64,000 bases of DNA, taken from positions 62,001-126,000 of the forward strand of contig JAKQKQ010000270.1 in the NCBI GenBank assembly GCA_029560585.1, read 5' to 3'. Source of the DNA: Verrucomicrobiota bacterium (GTDB taxonomy: Bacteria; Verrucomicrobiota; Verrucomicrobiia; JADLBR01). Below, piece after piece: positions 18,301 to 25,397 of the stretch; position 1 is the first letter of the stretch; each line of letters begins with the position of its first letter. The notes under the pieces were generated by a model. The model did no database searches, was not told where the DNA came from, and saw nothing but the letters and a program-made list of their open reading frames with translations. A program made the position numbers and the translations under genes.

Positions 18301-18409
18301 GCTGAACGGCTTCGTCGAAGGCATCCTCCAGAAAGGGGGCCACACTCAGGACGAGCTCCTCGGAGAGATCCTCGCGATGGTCTCCCGCCATACCCCCCCA
18401 TCACAGTAG
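15320..18409 (+). CDS. Membrane hybrid histidine kinase with two C-terminal receivers
   Basis: 1029 residues. A transmembrane helix at about 10-28 and another at about 415-438 enclose a roughly 385-residue extracytoplasmic sensor of no recognised family. After the second helix come a HAMP linker (about 440-500), a coiled coil and a HisKA domain with phosphoacceptor His538 (SVSHELRQPLNSI). The HATPase domain has the N box (LLTNACKF), G1 (DTGRG) and G2 (GTGLGL). Two receivers follow, with Asp828 (ITLDAVMPG) and Asp950 (IILDLMMPV). It is first of three genes: the next begins 19 bp on. The layout suggests a branched phosphorelay passing to the receiver and receiver-cyclase downstream. Confidence 0.9.
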   Translation: MNFLQLGIRGKLTALVILLVLGASYIVPRWLFNDTRAIVEEHEVVDLRDEAMLRAWEIRDLVDGLREGVAKLASDVLKTNVLANIVNVPPWQVTEEHAAELPRQWERFLRLVIVDRSGAVQPGSIVFRRGCETLKPPERLVPPSGAVPSQPEVLVSEIQPLDIPRAFAAAGEGSPPLFRTPVIWAGKRLPGPEGDSIFVAMDLTVRGSPRHISFLVDERLQWLMHPEPDFKKRGQRDNTFADLDLLEEFRRTTWGGEDANVRLGDLKDKSPLKSPYHFMEAMPDAEFTAFVRKFERTDPAGFLNALDRLGAKYEPRGVRVGGLAGRVSEVRLLARPDVELTALRKGLPEDLAEAFHKRPRSLAWRPLVTCRLGDAQLVRIAIQTHAGQANYYLAYSAFREELVSSINNELASLNRVSALLAVVAGGIAFLISLFFVRPLLRIATTARHVSASSTEGLPDKIEAVRRALPAQRPDEVGQIARALEALLLQVLNGHERLRQLNADLESRIRDRTRELQEAYEQLQGLSVAKDEFLASVSHELRQPLNSIFGFLQFLEMSDLDNEQRADIRKIRNAAMYLRNLISDILDYQKIVMGVLELEPQPIDTHEFLYVIRDSVEVQAKEYGNALELELSRDLGVLRNDPQRLQQVLVNLLTNACKFTRDGRVTLRARRESAAVGQDWVIFDVQDTGRGMKPEEQQNLFVKFKKLSAKEGNKSGTGLGLVITKGLCELMGGGISFTSEFGKGTTFTVRIPAEIGPPQSRLPDMALKKQAPRPTGPRPTVLVIDDDPAVHELMSRFLGQNGYRVLVAGDADSGIATAKREKPDVITLDAVMPGRDGWDALAELKTDPGTASIPVVMVTFREERGKGFALGAADYIVKPIDWPGLRQSLDRLCGASSKHGRTILVIEDDSDARELFRRTLSAAGWEVLEAENGAEGLDVMADRRPTAIILDLMMPVMDGFDFVAEYARRRLDDGAEPIPILVVTAKDPTPDERGRLNGFVEGILQKGGHTQDELLGEILAMVSRHTPPSQ

Positions 18410-18428
18410 GCATCGAACGGAGACAATC

Positions 18429-18833
18429 ATGGCCAAGATCTTGATAGCCGACGACGACGACGACATGGTCGAAATCTGCTCCAGGCTCCTCTCGCGCAAG
18501 GGCCACGAGCTGCTCGTCGCCCGCAATGCCGAGGCGGCCGTCCGAACCGCCACCACGGAGCATCCCGACCTCATCCTCATGGACATGCGAATGCCCGCCG
18601 CCGACGCCGGGAAGGTCAGCGATCGCGCCGGCCTCGATGCGACCACGCGCCTCAAGGCCGATCCGTCCACCGCCAACATCCCCGTCATCGCGCTCACCGG
18701 CCACACCATGCACAAGTGGAAAGAGGCGGTCCTCGCCGCAGGCTGCGCCGAACTCCTGGACAAACCCATCGTCGATTTCTCCATCCTGCTGGGCGCCATT
18801 GACCGCAACATGAAACGGAAGGGCGCCGAGTGA
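18429..18833 (+). CDS. Single-domain response regulator
   Basis: A stand-alone 134-residue receiver: acidic pocket ADDDDD near residue 8, phosphoacceptor Asp52 (LILMDMRMP), Thr in VIALTGHT and the Lys of LDKPI. An unusual 10-residue insertion (AADAGKVSDRAG) follows the MRMP loop. It has no output domain, so it probably shuttles phosphate or acts by protein contact. The last four bases overlap the GTG start of the cyclase gene, indicating translational coupling. Confidence 0.9.
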   Translation: MAKILIADDDDDMVEICSRLLSRKGHELLVARNAEAAVRTATTEHPDLILMDMRMPAADAGKVSDRAGLDATTRLKADPSTANIPVIALTGHTMHKWKEAVLAAGCAELLDKPIVDFSILLGAIDRNMKRKGAE

Positions 18834-20578
18834 CCGAAGAGACCGGCCAGGTCCTAGAGCAACTGCGCTCCGCGCTTCTGGAGGACGCCGAGGCGGCCGC
18901 CTCCATCTCGCAACTCCTGCTCGAGAATGCCTCGCAATCGGAGGCGGCCGCGCCGTGGCGCCGAGACCTGTCCCGGATCCGCCAGAGCGCCCTCCGGCTA
19001 TACCGCGCCGTCCGCCAGCGCCTCCACGCACCCCACGGCACCGCGAGCCCCAAAGCGATCGGCGAGCGGCTGCACCGCGTCCGCCATGACATCCGCGGCA
19101 TCCTCGGCAACGTCCTCAATCGCTGCCAGCTGGTGACGCTCGAGGCCGATGGCCTCGACGAGGAACTCCGTGCCGACCTCGATCGCATCCGGGATCACGC
19201 GCGCCGCTGCGTCGATCACCTCGACCAACACCGGGAGGTCACGCGCGACGAGACCCCCGCCGAAACCCCTGCGCCCATCGCAGCGAGGCGATCCCCGGCA
19301 GCCAGTCCCACCGCGCCGCTCATCTGCCTCCCGGCCACGGATATCACGGGCGCCAGCATCCTCGTCGCCGACGATAATCCCACCAGCCGCGAGCTGCTTG
19401 GCCGCTTCCTGAAACGCCACGGCCATGATGTCGCGTTCGCCGCCGATGGCCGCGAGGCCCTCGACCTCCTCCATGCCCGCGACTTCGACCTCGTGCTGCT
19501 CGATGTCATCATGCCGCGCGCCGATGGATTCGAAGTGCTCGCCAGCATGCGAGAGACGGGAAAACTCGCGCACACGCCCGTGATCGTGATCTCGGGCATG
19601 GACTCCGGCCCCAACGTCGTCCGCTGCATCGAGATGGGGGCCGAAGATTTTCTCCCCCGCCCCATCGACATGGCGCTTCTCAAGGCGCGCGTCTGCTCAT
19701 GCCTGGAACGCCAGCGCCTCCGGGAGCGCGAGTTCGCGCAGTTCTTTACGCCCGAACTGGCGCGCCAGCTCGTGCGGCGGCCGGAGATCCTCACGGGGGG
19801 CCGCAGCATGGAGGTGTCCGTCCTCTTCTGCGACATCGTCGGCTTCAGCCGCATCAGCGAGCGACTGGGCGCCATCGACACCCTGCGCTGGCTCAGCGAT
19901 GTCCTCGACGCGCTCGCGGCGTGCGTCATGGACGAGGGCGGCGTGCTGGTGAACTATGTCGGCGACCAGATCATGGCGATGTGGGGCGCGCCAGAGGCAC
20001 AGCCCGATCACGCCGACCGCGCGTGCCGCACCGCCATCGCCATGATGAAGGTCCTCCCTCAGTTCGATCGCAGATGGCAATCCGCGATCGGCGCGCGGAC
20101 CGAGGCCTCGATCGGGATCAATAGCGGCGAGGCCTTCGTCGGCAACGTCGGCACCCCGCGTAAGTTTCAGTACGGCGCCCTGGGCAACATGGTCAACCTC
20201 GCCAGCCGCGTCCAGAGCGCCACCAAATACGTGCGCGCCCCCGTGCTGATGACGCACCACACCCACGCGCGACTCAAGATCCGCCCCCCACACCGCCGCC
20301 TCGGCAAGTTCCGCGTCAACAACATCGAGGAGCCCGTCGGTCTCTTCGAGCTCGCCGCCTCGCCGCCCGCCGACTGGCTGACCCTGCGCCGCGCCTACGA
20401 GCGCGCCCTCGACTGTTTCGAAAAACACCAGCTCGGCAAGGCGTCCTCGCTCCTCGGAAACCTCCTCGTGAAGAACCCCAGCGACGGCCCGTCACTGCTC
20501 CTCATGTCGCGCGTAGCGGCCTCCCTCTTCGCCGACGAAACGACCTTCGACCCCGTCTGGACATTCTCCGCAAAGTGA
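18830..20578 (+). CDS. Receiver-linked class III nucleotide cyclase
   Basis: 582 residues, starting at a GTG that overlaps the preceding stop. Residues about 75-135 resemble a HisKA-like helical hairpin (RVRHDIRGILG, His86). A receiver follows (about 175-290, phosphoacceptor Asp225 in LVLLDVIMP), then a class III cyclase domain (about 325-510). Both metal-binding aspartates are present (Asp336 in FCDIVGF, Asp380 in YVGDQ), as are the Asn and Arg of NMVNLASR. The residue that usually reads adenine as Lys before the second Asp motif is Asn (VNYVGD), as in some receiver-cyclases, so product specificity (cAMP or cGMP) is not certain. The C-terminus is a helical tail. It is the likely output of the operon. 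Confidence 0.85.
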   Translation: MTEETGQVLEQLRSALLEDAEAAASISQLLLENASQSEAAAPWRRDLSRIRQSALRLYRAVRQRLHAPHGTASPKAIGERLHRVRHDIRGILGNVLNRCQLVTLEADGLDEELRADLDRIRDHARRCVDHLDQHREVTRDETPAETPAPIAARRSPAASPTAPLICLPATDITGASILVADDNPTSRELLGRFLKRHGHDVAFAADGREALDLLHARDFDLVLLDVIMPRADGFEVLASMRETGKLAHTPVIVISGMDSGPNVVRCIEMGAEDFLPRPIDMALLKARVCSCLERQRLREREFAQFFTPELARQLVRRPEILTGGRSMEVSVLFCDIVGFSRISERLGAIDTLRWLSDVLDALAACVMDEGGVLVNYVGDQIMAMWGAPEAQPDHADRACRTAIAMMKVLPQFDRRWQSAIGARTEASIGINSGEAFVGNVGTPRKFQYGALGNMVNLASRVQSATKYVRAPVLMTHHTHARLKIRPPHRRLGKFRVNNIEEPVGLFELAASPPADWLTLRRAYERALDCFEKHQLGKASSLLGNLLVKNPSDGPSLLLMSRVAASLFADETTFDPVWTFSAK

Positions 20579-20797
20579 ACCGGTCGTCACGAGTCCCTGA
20601 TCCCAGCCTGATCGAGAACGCGCCGCATCATTCATGTGGAAACTTCTGATGGTGCGCAGACCGCGTAAACGCGGTACTACGAACCCGATGGCGTTTCAGC
20701 ATCGAACCGCCGCTCGTAGTACCGCCTTCAGGCGGTCCCCGGGTGCGCGAGGCGGAAGTTTCAGGTCAGGCATCCGGCGGCACCTTTCGACAGAAAG
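20579..20797. repeat. Nested palindromes between convergent genes
   Basis: ACCGCGTAAACGCGGT (20660-20675) and ACCGCCTTCAGGCGGT (20721-20736) are hairpins. They are flanked by GTACTACGA and TCGTAGTAC, which can pair to form one larger cruciform. A related half-element (GTGCCTAAAGGCACCACTAC) occurs near 36780. The position between two gene ends suits a transcription-stop role. Confidence 0.6.
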
Positions 20798-21214
20798 TTA
20801 TTCCCCCACAACCTGGACGTGCACGCGTCGGTCGCGGGGGCGGTTGTCGTGATCCACCAACACGATCTGCTGCCACGTGCCCAACAGCGGGCGTCCCCCC
20901 ACCACCGGCAGGCAGACGCCCGGCCCCATCAGCGATGCGCGCAGGTGCGCAAAGCCATTGTCGTCGCCCCAGGTTTGCGAGTGCCGCGTCGCCTCGTCCC
21001 GCGAGGCGATCTCCTCGAGCTTGTCGCGGAAATCCTCCACGAGCGCCGGCTCGAATTCAATGGTCGTCACGGATGCGGTCGAACCGATGGCCGTCACCGC
21101 CACGATCCCGGCCTTCGCTTTTGAACGCGAGACGATGCGCGAGACCTCGGCCGTCAGATCAACGATGTCCGAGAAGCCCTTCGTTTGGACGCAGATCTCT
21201 TCACCATAGACCAT
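20798..21214 (-). CDS. YjbQ/UPF0047 family protein
   Basis: 138 residues from the ATG at 21214 (MVYGEEICVQTKGFSDIVDL). The family signatures are present: GIVAVTAIGSTASVTTIEFEPAL near the middle, HSQTWGDDNGFAHLRASLMG and the C-terminal GTWQQIVLVDHDNRPRDRRV. YjbQ proteins are small trimeric enzymes that have been linked to a secondary thiamine-phosphate synthase activity; the physiological role is unsettled. Length fits the family. It stands alone, convergent with the cyclase gene. Confidence 0.88.
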   Translation of the reverse strand: MVYGEEICVQTKGFSDIVDLTAEVSRIVSRSKAKAGIVAVTAIGSTASVTTIEFEPALVEDFRDKLEEIASRDEATRHSQTWGDDNGFAHLRASLMGPGVCLPVVGGRPLLGTWQQIVLVDHDNRPRDRRVHVQVVGE

Positions 21215-21282
21215 GCGGTCGTTTTGGGCGCGCCCATCGCGAAGGCAAGGCCGGAGTGACAGACTCGACAACGGCTCGAGTC

Positions 21283-21457
21283 TGTCTCAAAACTCAAACG
21301 CCCAACACGGAACATCCAACAATCAATGCCTATCTGATGATCAAGGGGACTTCCAAGGGTGTGCGGCGCGCGACAATGCACGGCATCTCGCAGCGATGCC
21401 CTGCAATATTTGTAGGCCGCCTGTGCCAGGCGGCTCGGCTCAGAGGTTTTGAGACAG
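21283..21457. repeat. 173-bp dispersed repeat, second copy
   Basis: Bounded by TGTCTCAAAACTC and GGTTTTGAGACAG. Carries CAATCAATGCCTATCTGATG and TAGGCCGCCTGTGCCAGGCG, the reverse of segments in 9138-9310, with a few substitutions. Confidence 0.85.
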
Positions 21458-21466
21458 CCCCGCCTC

Positions 21467-21536
21467 GCGGGCCGGGTTGGCCCCGATGTCGCGCGGCTGG
21501 TGAATCGCGGACGCCGGGGCCGGCGTCCCTCCCGGG
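21467..21536. repeat. GGGAGGGACGCC-type extragenic element
   Basis: Reads CCTCGCGGGCCGGGTTGGCC then GGCTGGTGAATCGCGGACGC and ends GGCGTCCCTCCCGGG; same orientation as 9311-9387. Confidence 0.8.
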
Positions 21537-21624
21537 TGATGTGGGCGGCAAGTGCTGTGCGGCGTCTCTGTGAGACTCCAGCGCCGGGGTGATGGTCTGG
21601 CGTTCTGAGATCTCGGGCCAACGC

Positions 21625-23127
21625 TCAGAACGGCGCACCCGAGACCGCCCAGCCGTTGCGGTAGCCGCGCCGCAGGAATCGCTCGGCATCGGGAAAGTTC
21701 GGGATCTTCATCGTCGCGGCCTCCCAATCCAGCCGTTGCCCCGGATTCCGGATCGCGATGCTGGCCAGCAGGATGGCCTCGGTCATCGGGCCGGTCTGCG
21801 CGAAGTGCGACTCTGTCTTCGCCTTGCCGAGACAGGCGTCCACAAAATGCTCGTAGTGGTCCCGCGGCGGAAGATCCGGCTTCGGGTGCGCCTGGAATTT
21901 CTCGCGCGGCAGCAGCATCGGCGCGCCGCCCGTGCGCTGCAGGAGCGCCCCTTCGGTGCCAACGACCAGCGTCCCCTCCGACGGAAACTTTCCGCTCGGG
22001 TCCATCGCCCGCACGTCCTCCGGCGGCAAAAACTCGCCGTCGAACCATTCGATCACCATCTCGCCGCCATCGACCAGCGGCCCACCGGCGAAGGTCCATG
22101 TCACGTGATCACTGAGCGGCCAGTTCTCTTTCTGCCGCTCCGTCGCGCTCTCTTTCAACACCTCGATCTCGGAGGCCATCGGCTGCGATGACTTGGCATC
22201 GAGCGCCCGCCACGTGGCCTCTTCCTTCCACACCCAATCCACTTCGGCGATGACCGATTTCGGCGCCTTGAGCCCGAGCGCCCGCCAAGTGGCGTCCATC
22301 AGGTGGCACCCCATGTCACCCACCCAGCTCGTGCTGAAATCCCTCCACGCCCGCCAGCGGGCGGGATGATAGATCTCCGGCACGAAGGGCCGCATCGGCG
22401 CCGTCCCGATCCACTGCTCCCAATTCAGCTCGGGAGGCGCCTGCTGGCCCACCGCCGGGCGCGGGCCGCCGAGGCGGTTCGGGGCGGGGCGATTGGTGCA
22501 AAGGTAGGCGCGCTTGATCTTCCCGATCACGCCATCCTGCATGTACCTCACCATCATCCTGTCGCCGATCTTCGACGCGTGCTGCGTGCCGAGCTGCGTC
22601 ACCACGCCCTTCTGAGTCGCGAATTCCGTCAGCAGCCGCACCTCCGCGATGTCGTGGCACATCGGTTTCTGGCAGTACACGTGCTTTCCGAGCCGCAGTG
22701 CCTCGTGCGCGATCGGAAAGTGCATGTGGTCCGGCGTCGTCACGTTCACCGAATCGATCTTGTCCCCTTCTGTCGCGAACATCTCGCGCCAGTCCGTGTA
22801 CCGTCGCGCGTTCGGCACCTGCTTCGCCGCCTCCTCCAGGTGCGCACTGTCTACGTCGCACAACGCCACGATCTCCACCCGGTCGTTGCCCAGGAAGTTC
22901 TTGAGATCGTTCCCCCCCATCCGCGTCACGCCAATGCACGCGTGCTGCAGTTTCCCGTTTGGCGACGCCGCGCGCAAGCCCGAGCGCAAAATCAGCGGGG
23001 CGCCCGCCGCCACTCCGGCCACGTTCAAAAATCGGCGTCGGGTCAGAAGCGATGTGCGGCAGGCGGCATTGCCTGCGCCGGGTTCAGTTTCTCGGGACGA
23101 ACGGGAAGACGGCGCGCCCATGGCCAT
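21625..23127 (-). CDS. Tat-exported Gfo/Idh/MocA family oxidoreductase
   Basis: A twin-arginine signal (LLTRRRFLNVAGVAAG) near residues 28-45 sends the folded protein to the periplasm. A Rossmann NAD(P)-binding domain follows (IGVTRMGGNDLKNF, VEIVALCDVD), then TTPDHMHFPIAHEAL and the catalytic-region motif YCQKPMCHD, where the usual E-K-P is Q-K-P. The C-terminal half is the Gfo/Idh/MocA alpha/beta domain, with WVGDMGCHLMDATWRAL. The n-region ahead of the Tat motif is long and includes a palindrome (GCAGGCAATGCCGCCTGC near 23052-23070) shared with intergenic repeats, so the start is uncertain. Related proteins act on sugars or glycosides; substrate unknown. Confidence 0.85.
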   Translation of the reverse strand: MAMGAPSSRSSRETEPGAGNAACRTSLLTRRRFLNVAGVAAGAPLILRSGLRAASPNGKLQHACIGVTRMGGNDLKNFLGNDRVEIVALCDVDSAHLEEAAKQVPNARRYTDWREMFATEGDKIDSVNVTTPDHMHFPIAHEALRLGKHVYCQKPMCHDIAEVRLLTEFATQKGVVTQLGTQHASKIGDRMMVRYMQDGVIGKIKRAYLCTNRPAPNRLGGPRPAVGQQAPPELNWEQWIGTAPMRPFVPEIYHPARWRAWRDFSTSWVGDMGCHLMDATWRALGLKAPKSVIAEVDWVWKEEATWRALDAKSSQPMASEIEVLKESATERQKENWPLSDHVTWTFAGGPLVDGGEMVIEWFDGEFLPPEDVRAMDPSGKFPSEGTLVVGTEGALLQRTGGAPMLLPREKFQAHPKPDLPPRDHYEHFVDACLGKAKTESHFAQTGPMTEAILLASIAIRNPGQRLDWEAATMKIPNFPDAERFLRRGYRNGWAVSGAPF

Positions 23128-23254
23128 CCCGTAGCGCCCCGCCGCTCGCCTTCAAGCCCAATCAATCATCGGCCCCATCCCCGACAGGGCTTTTGGTTCG
23201 TTCGACCGAAGCCGTTGGAGTCCAGGCTTTAGCCTGTTTCGTGCCCGATTCAGC
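23128..23254. other. Short intergenic region with paired hairpin repeats
   Basis: From about 23216 the DNA reads GAGTCCAGGCTTTAGCCTG followed by ATTCAGCCTAAAGGCTGAAC (ending about 23271), two small hairpins that also pair with each other. They overlap the 3' end of the short frame at 23255-23356. Confidence 0.55.
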
Positions 23255-23356
23255 CTAAAGGCTGAACTCCACCAGGCTGCCGTCGAATAACCAAACGCCC
23301 TGCATCTCCGATCCAAAGGGACCCTCGTACTCGAAATCGAACGGCACCAGTTTCAT
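23255..23356 (-). CDS. Possible 33-residue coupled peptide or gene remnant
   Basis: The stop of the 88-aa gene and an ATG share one base (TGATG), so this short frame, starting MKLVPFDFEYEGPFGSEMQG, could be translationally coupled. Its last residues are encoded by the repeat at about 23222-23275, which also supplies the stop. It may be a longer gene truncated by repeat insertion. Not recognised. Confidence 0.25.
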   Translation of the reverse strand: MKLVPFDFEYEGPFGSEMQGVWLFDGSLVEFSL

Positions 23357-23622
23357 CAGCGCCTCCGTCTCCAACACAGGCCGACGACAAACCCGACCGC
23401 GATCCACTGGAGGAGGATGGCCAGCGCAATCACCCCGAAGGCGGCATCGCCCTGCGGTGGCAACCCCGCGTCGGTCCAAAGTCTCCCCAACCGAATGCCC
23501 GGATAGCTCAGGAAATGCGCCGCGGCCTCTAATCCGGAATCCGACTGCGCGAGCACAAACAGCACGATCACGCCCATGAGGAATCCCAACGCCGCTGACA
23601 TCAGCAATGGAAAAGACTTCAT
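23356..23622 (-). CDS. Small two-helix membrane protein (88 aa)
   Basis: Starts MKSFPLLMSAALGFLMGVIV, a membrane segment or uncleaved signal. A loop with PGIRLGRLWTDAGLPPQG leads into a second membrane helix (AFGVIALAILLQWIAVGFVV) and a basic tail CWRRRR, which places the C-terminus in the cytoplasm. Function not recognised. Neighbours give no strong hint. Confidence 0.6.
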   Translation of the reverse strand: MKSFPLLMSAALGFLMGVIVLFVLAQSDSGLEAAAHFLSYPGIRLGRLWTDAGLPPQGDAAFGVIALAILLQWIAVGFVVGLCWRRRR

Positions 23623-23982
23623 GATGTGGCTCCCAAGAACTTAGTAGGCATCGGATTCGCGTCAATCGGCGGACAAATTCTCAAACCGTGCGGGGCACGG
23701 ACGCCAGCTCGAAAATTCAGAAGCCGAATTGTAGGAGCCTGCTTACAGGCGAATCCATACGCAAATCGCGCGCAAGCGCGCTCCTACGTCCCATATTCGC
23801 CCCCGATGATCCGGCAGCCGCCGGATGGCATCCGAGTTTCAGGTTGCCTGGGACCAACGCCGGGCACACCCGCCGGTGAGAGTCCCGTTAGATGGTCAGA
23901 ATAGCCAGAGAATTGCCCACCAGACCTCCCGAAGAGCCTGCCGAAGCCTGCCCGCGGACGATCCGGATCGCGCCAAAGTGCG
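23623..23982. repeat. Intergenic region with inverted copy of the 15-kb element
   Basis: 23708-23794 is the inverted partner of 14995-15074 (GTAGGAGCCTGCTTACAGGC...GCGCGCTCCTAC). The region from 23800 to 23982 shows GGCAGCCGCCGGATGGCATC, a short segment related to 35173-35190. Otherwise nothing was recognised. Confidence 0.7.
23708..23794. repeat. GTAGGAGC element, inverted partner of 14995-15074
   Basis: Begins CTCGAAAATTCAGAAGCCGA and ends GCTCCTACGTCCCAT, the reverse complement of the 15-kb copy apart from scattered changes and a few extra bases between the arms. Confidence 0.8.
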
Positions 23983-24432
23983 CTACGTTGGCTTCTTCTC
24001 CGAACTGGCACCCGCCCGGCAGGCCCAGAGAATCCCGGCACCGACGAGGAGGTTACTCACGCTGTCCATCGCCACCCACCACCATGGGAGGGGGCACTGA
24101 AGGTTGATCGCCAGGTAGGCTGGCCCTCCAATCAGATAGATCCACCCACAGAGAATCACCAGCGGACGATACCGCACCACGTCATTGGAAATCACCCAGA
24201 CCAATACCCCAAAGGCGAAAAAGACATAACCCGCATTGCCGCCGAGATAAACTGTGATGGGCTGAAGAATCGGTTGCCCCAACCCCATCAGCCAACAGAA
24301 TTTCTCAATCGCAACGCGCGGCAGAATCGCCCCCGGCAGCCCCGTGAACAACACCACTGCCGTAAAACGCAATAGCCACCGCTGGACCCTCAGGTTGCCG
24401 TGGGTTTTTTCTGCGAGAGGCTCGTCGATCAT
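23983..24432 (-). CDS. Four-helix membrane protein, unknown function
   Basis: 149 residues from the ATG at 24432 (MIDEPLAEKTHGNLRVQRWL). Four hydrophobic segments are visible: FTAVVLFTGLPGAILP, AGYVFFAFGVLVWVI, PLVILCGWIYLIGGPAYLAI and WWWVAMDSVSNLLVGAGILW. No signature motif. The pattern resembles small DoxX-like or DUF-type four-helix proteins, but I cannot assign a family. A second four-helix-type membrane gene follows upstream at 24625, on the same strand but separated by a repeat. Confidence 0.65.
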   Translation of the reverse strand: MIDEPLAEKTHGNLRVQRWLLRFTAVVLFTGLPGAILPRVAIEKFCWLMGLGQPILQPITVYLGGNAGYVFFAFGVLVWVISNDVVRYRPLVILCGWIYLIGGPAYLAINLQCPLPWWWVAMDSVSNLLVGAGILWACRAGASSEKKPT

Positions 24433-24530
24433 GGTGTGTCCCTCCACTCAAATCCGTTTACAGGTCGATGGCCGCCCGCGCCAGCCCCAACTGCCCGCTG
24501 AAAAACCCACAAAACGGTCGCGTTTCGCAC

Positions 24531-24616
24531 GGGAGGGACACCGTCCCCGGCGTCCGCGATCCACCAGCCGCGCAATGCCTGGGTCAACACGGCCCGCGAG
24601 GCCGCGGGCCCTCCCC
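24531..24616. repeat. GGGAGGGAC-type extragenic element
   Basis: Begins GGGAGGGACACCGTCCCCGG and ends GGCCGCGGGCCCTCCCC. It lies between two minus-strand membrane-protein genes. Confidence 0.8.
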
Positions 24617-24624
24617 ATTTTTGA

Positions 24625-25119
24625 TCAATCATCTCTCTGCGGTCGCTCCACTTGAGCATCGATCGTACATAGCCCGCCGGCGCACCCCGCGGCCTCTTGA
24701 TTCTCGGCGAGTCTGGAAAGGTCCGGGCACGACATGAAAGTGCGGCGGAGCAGATCGGCGGAGAGTGGCTCCCGTCGGTTCCACGGGAGCAGGGAAAGCA
24801 ATCGCGCCATCAGGCAATAACCAATCGTCACCAGCGCAAATGTCCCGACCGTCGGAAGCCAGTATAGCCATCGCATGCTGGGAACGTAGCAGACCCCTAA
24901 CAGAATCAGGTAGGCGAGACGGAGTTGCACGGCAAAGGCAGACAGGCTTTTTTCGCGGACCACCATCACGATTGCCTGAAGTGCCGTGATCCCCATGGCC
25001 GCCACGAACGCCGTGGGGCGCCCGCACAGGCCGATCGCCAAGAGAATGGTGGTCAGCACCCAGGCCCACCATGTCCAGTCGCCCAACAGAAAAAAGACGC
25101 GTTGACCGCTTTTGCCCAT
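24625..25119 (-). CDS. Membrane protein with cysteine-containing tail, unknown function
   Basis: I set the start at the ATG at 25119 (MGKSGQRVFFLLGDWTWWAW) because the residues further upstream are encoded by the inverted-repeat element 25126-25241. Hydrophobic segments include WVLTTILLAIGLCG, TAFVAAMGITALQAIVMVV, LAYLILLGVCYVPS and FALVTIGYCLMARLLSLL. The tail (from about residue 140) is soluble and carries three cysteines (MSCPDLSRL, GCAGGLC). Not recognised. It may form a pair with the 149-aa membrane protein downstream. Confidence 0.6.
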   Translation of the reverse strand: MGKSGQRVFFLLGDWTWWAWVLTTILLAIGLCGRPTAFVAAMGITALQAIVMVVREKSLSAFAVQLRLAYLILLGVCYVPSMRWLYWLPTVGTFALVTIGYCLMARLLSLLPWNRREPLSADLLRRTFMSCPDLSRLAENQEAAGCAGGLCTIDAQVERPQRDD

Positions 25120-25125
25120 TGTTCT

Positions 25126-25241
25126 GAATGGCGCTAAGTTAAAGGACATTTGGGATCGTGGCATGGGCATCCTGCCCATGGCCAGCCCCACGGCCAGGAT
25201 GGCCGTGCCACTGTCGCGACAAACTTAACTTAGCGCCATTC
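25126..25241. mobile_element. MITE-like element with perfect 17-bp terminal inverted repeats
   Basis: The left arm GAATGGCGCTAAGTTAA (25126-25142) and right arm TTAACTTAGCGCCATTC (25225-25241) are exact reverse complements. Between them lie two further hairpins (GGCATGGGCATCCTGCCCATGGC and GGCCAGGATGGCC). The 116-bp size and non-coding content suit a miniature inverted-repeat element. It sits directly upstream of, and may drive or disturb, the membrane-protein gene at 24625-25119. Confidence 0.75.
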
Positions 25242-25397
25242 CTCACTGTTTTTCTCTTCATGGCATTTCCCCGATGAAATTAGCCTGCATACTTCACGCT
25301 TCCGCGTGAAATATGCAGGCTCAAAGGAAAAGCGCATCCGACAACCCGCCGCAGCACCCGGACGCGAAGGTCTGCGCCTGCGCTGGCCGCCGGATGA
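25242..25397. terminator. Strong hairpin between elements (25283-25320)
   Basis: GCCTGCATACTTCACGC and GCGTGAAATATGCAGGC form a 17-bp stem with one G-U pair and a TTCC loop. There is no clear T run, so it may be a terminator of the racemase gene ending at 25398 or another repetitive palindrome. No gene in this gap. Confidence 0.45.

Larger units (their letters stand above)
21215..21624. repeat. Repeat block upstream of yjbQ
   Basis: Contains the inverted partner of the 173-bp element (21283-21457), a GGGAGGGACGCC-type element (21467-21536) directly abutting it, and at 21565-21612 a short inverted relative of the 4629-4670 segment. The same order (173-bp element next to the GGGAGGGACGCC element) occurs at 9138-9387. 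No gene seen. Confidence 0.75.
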
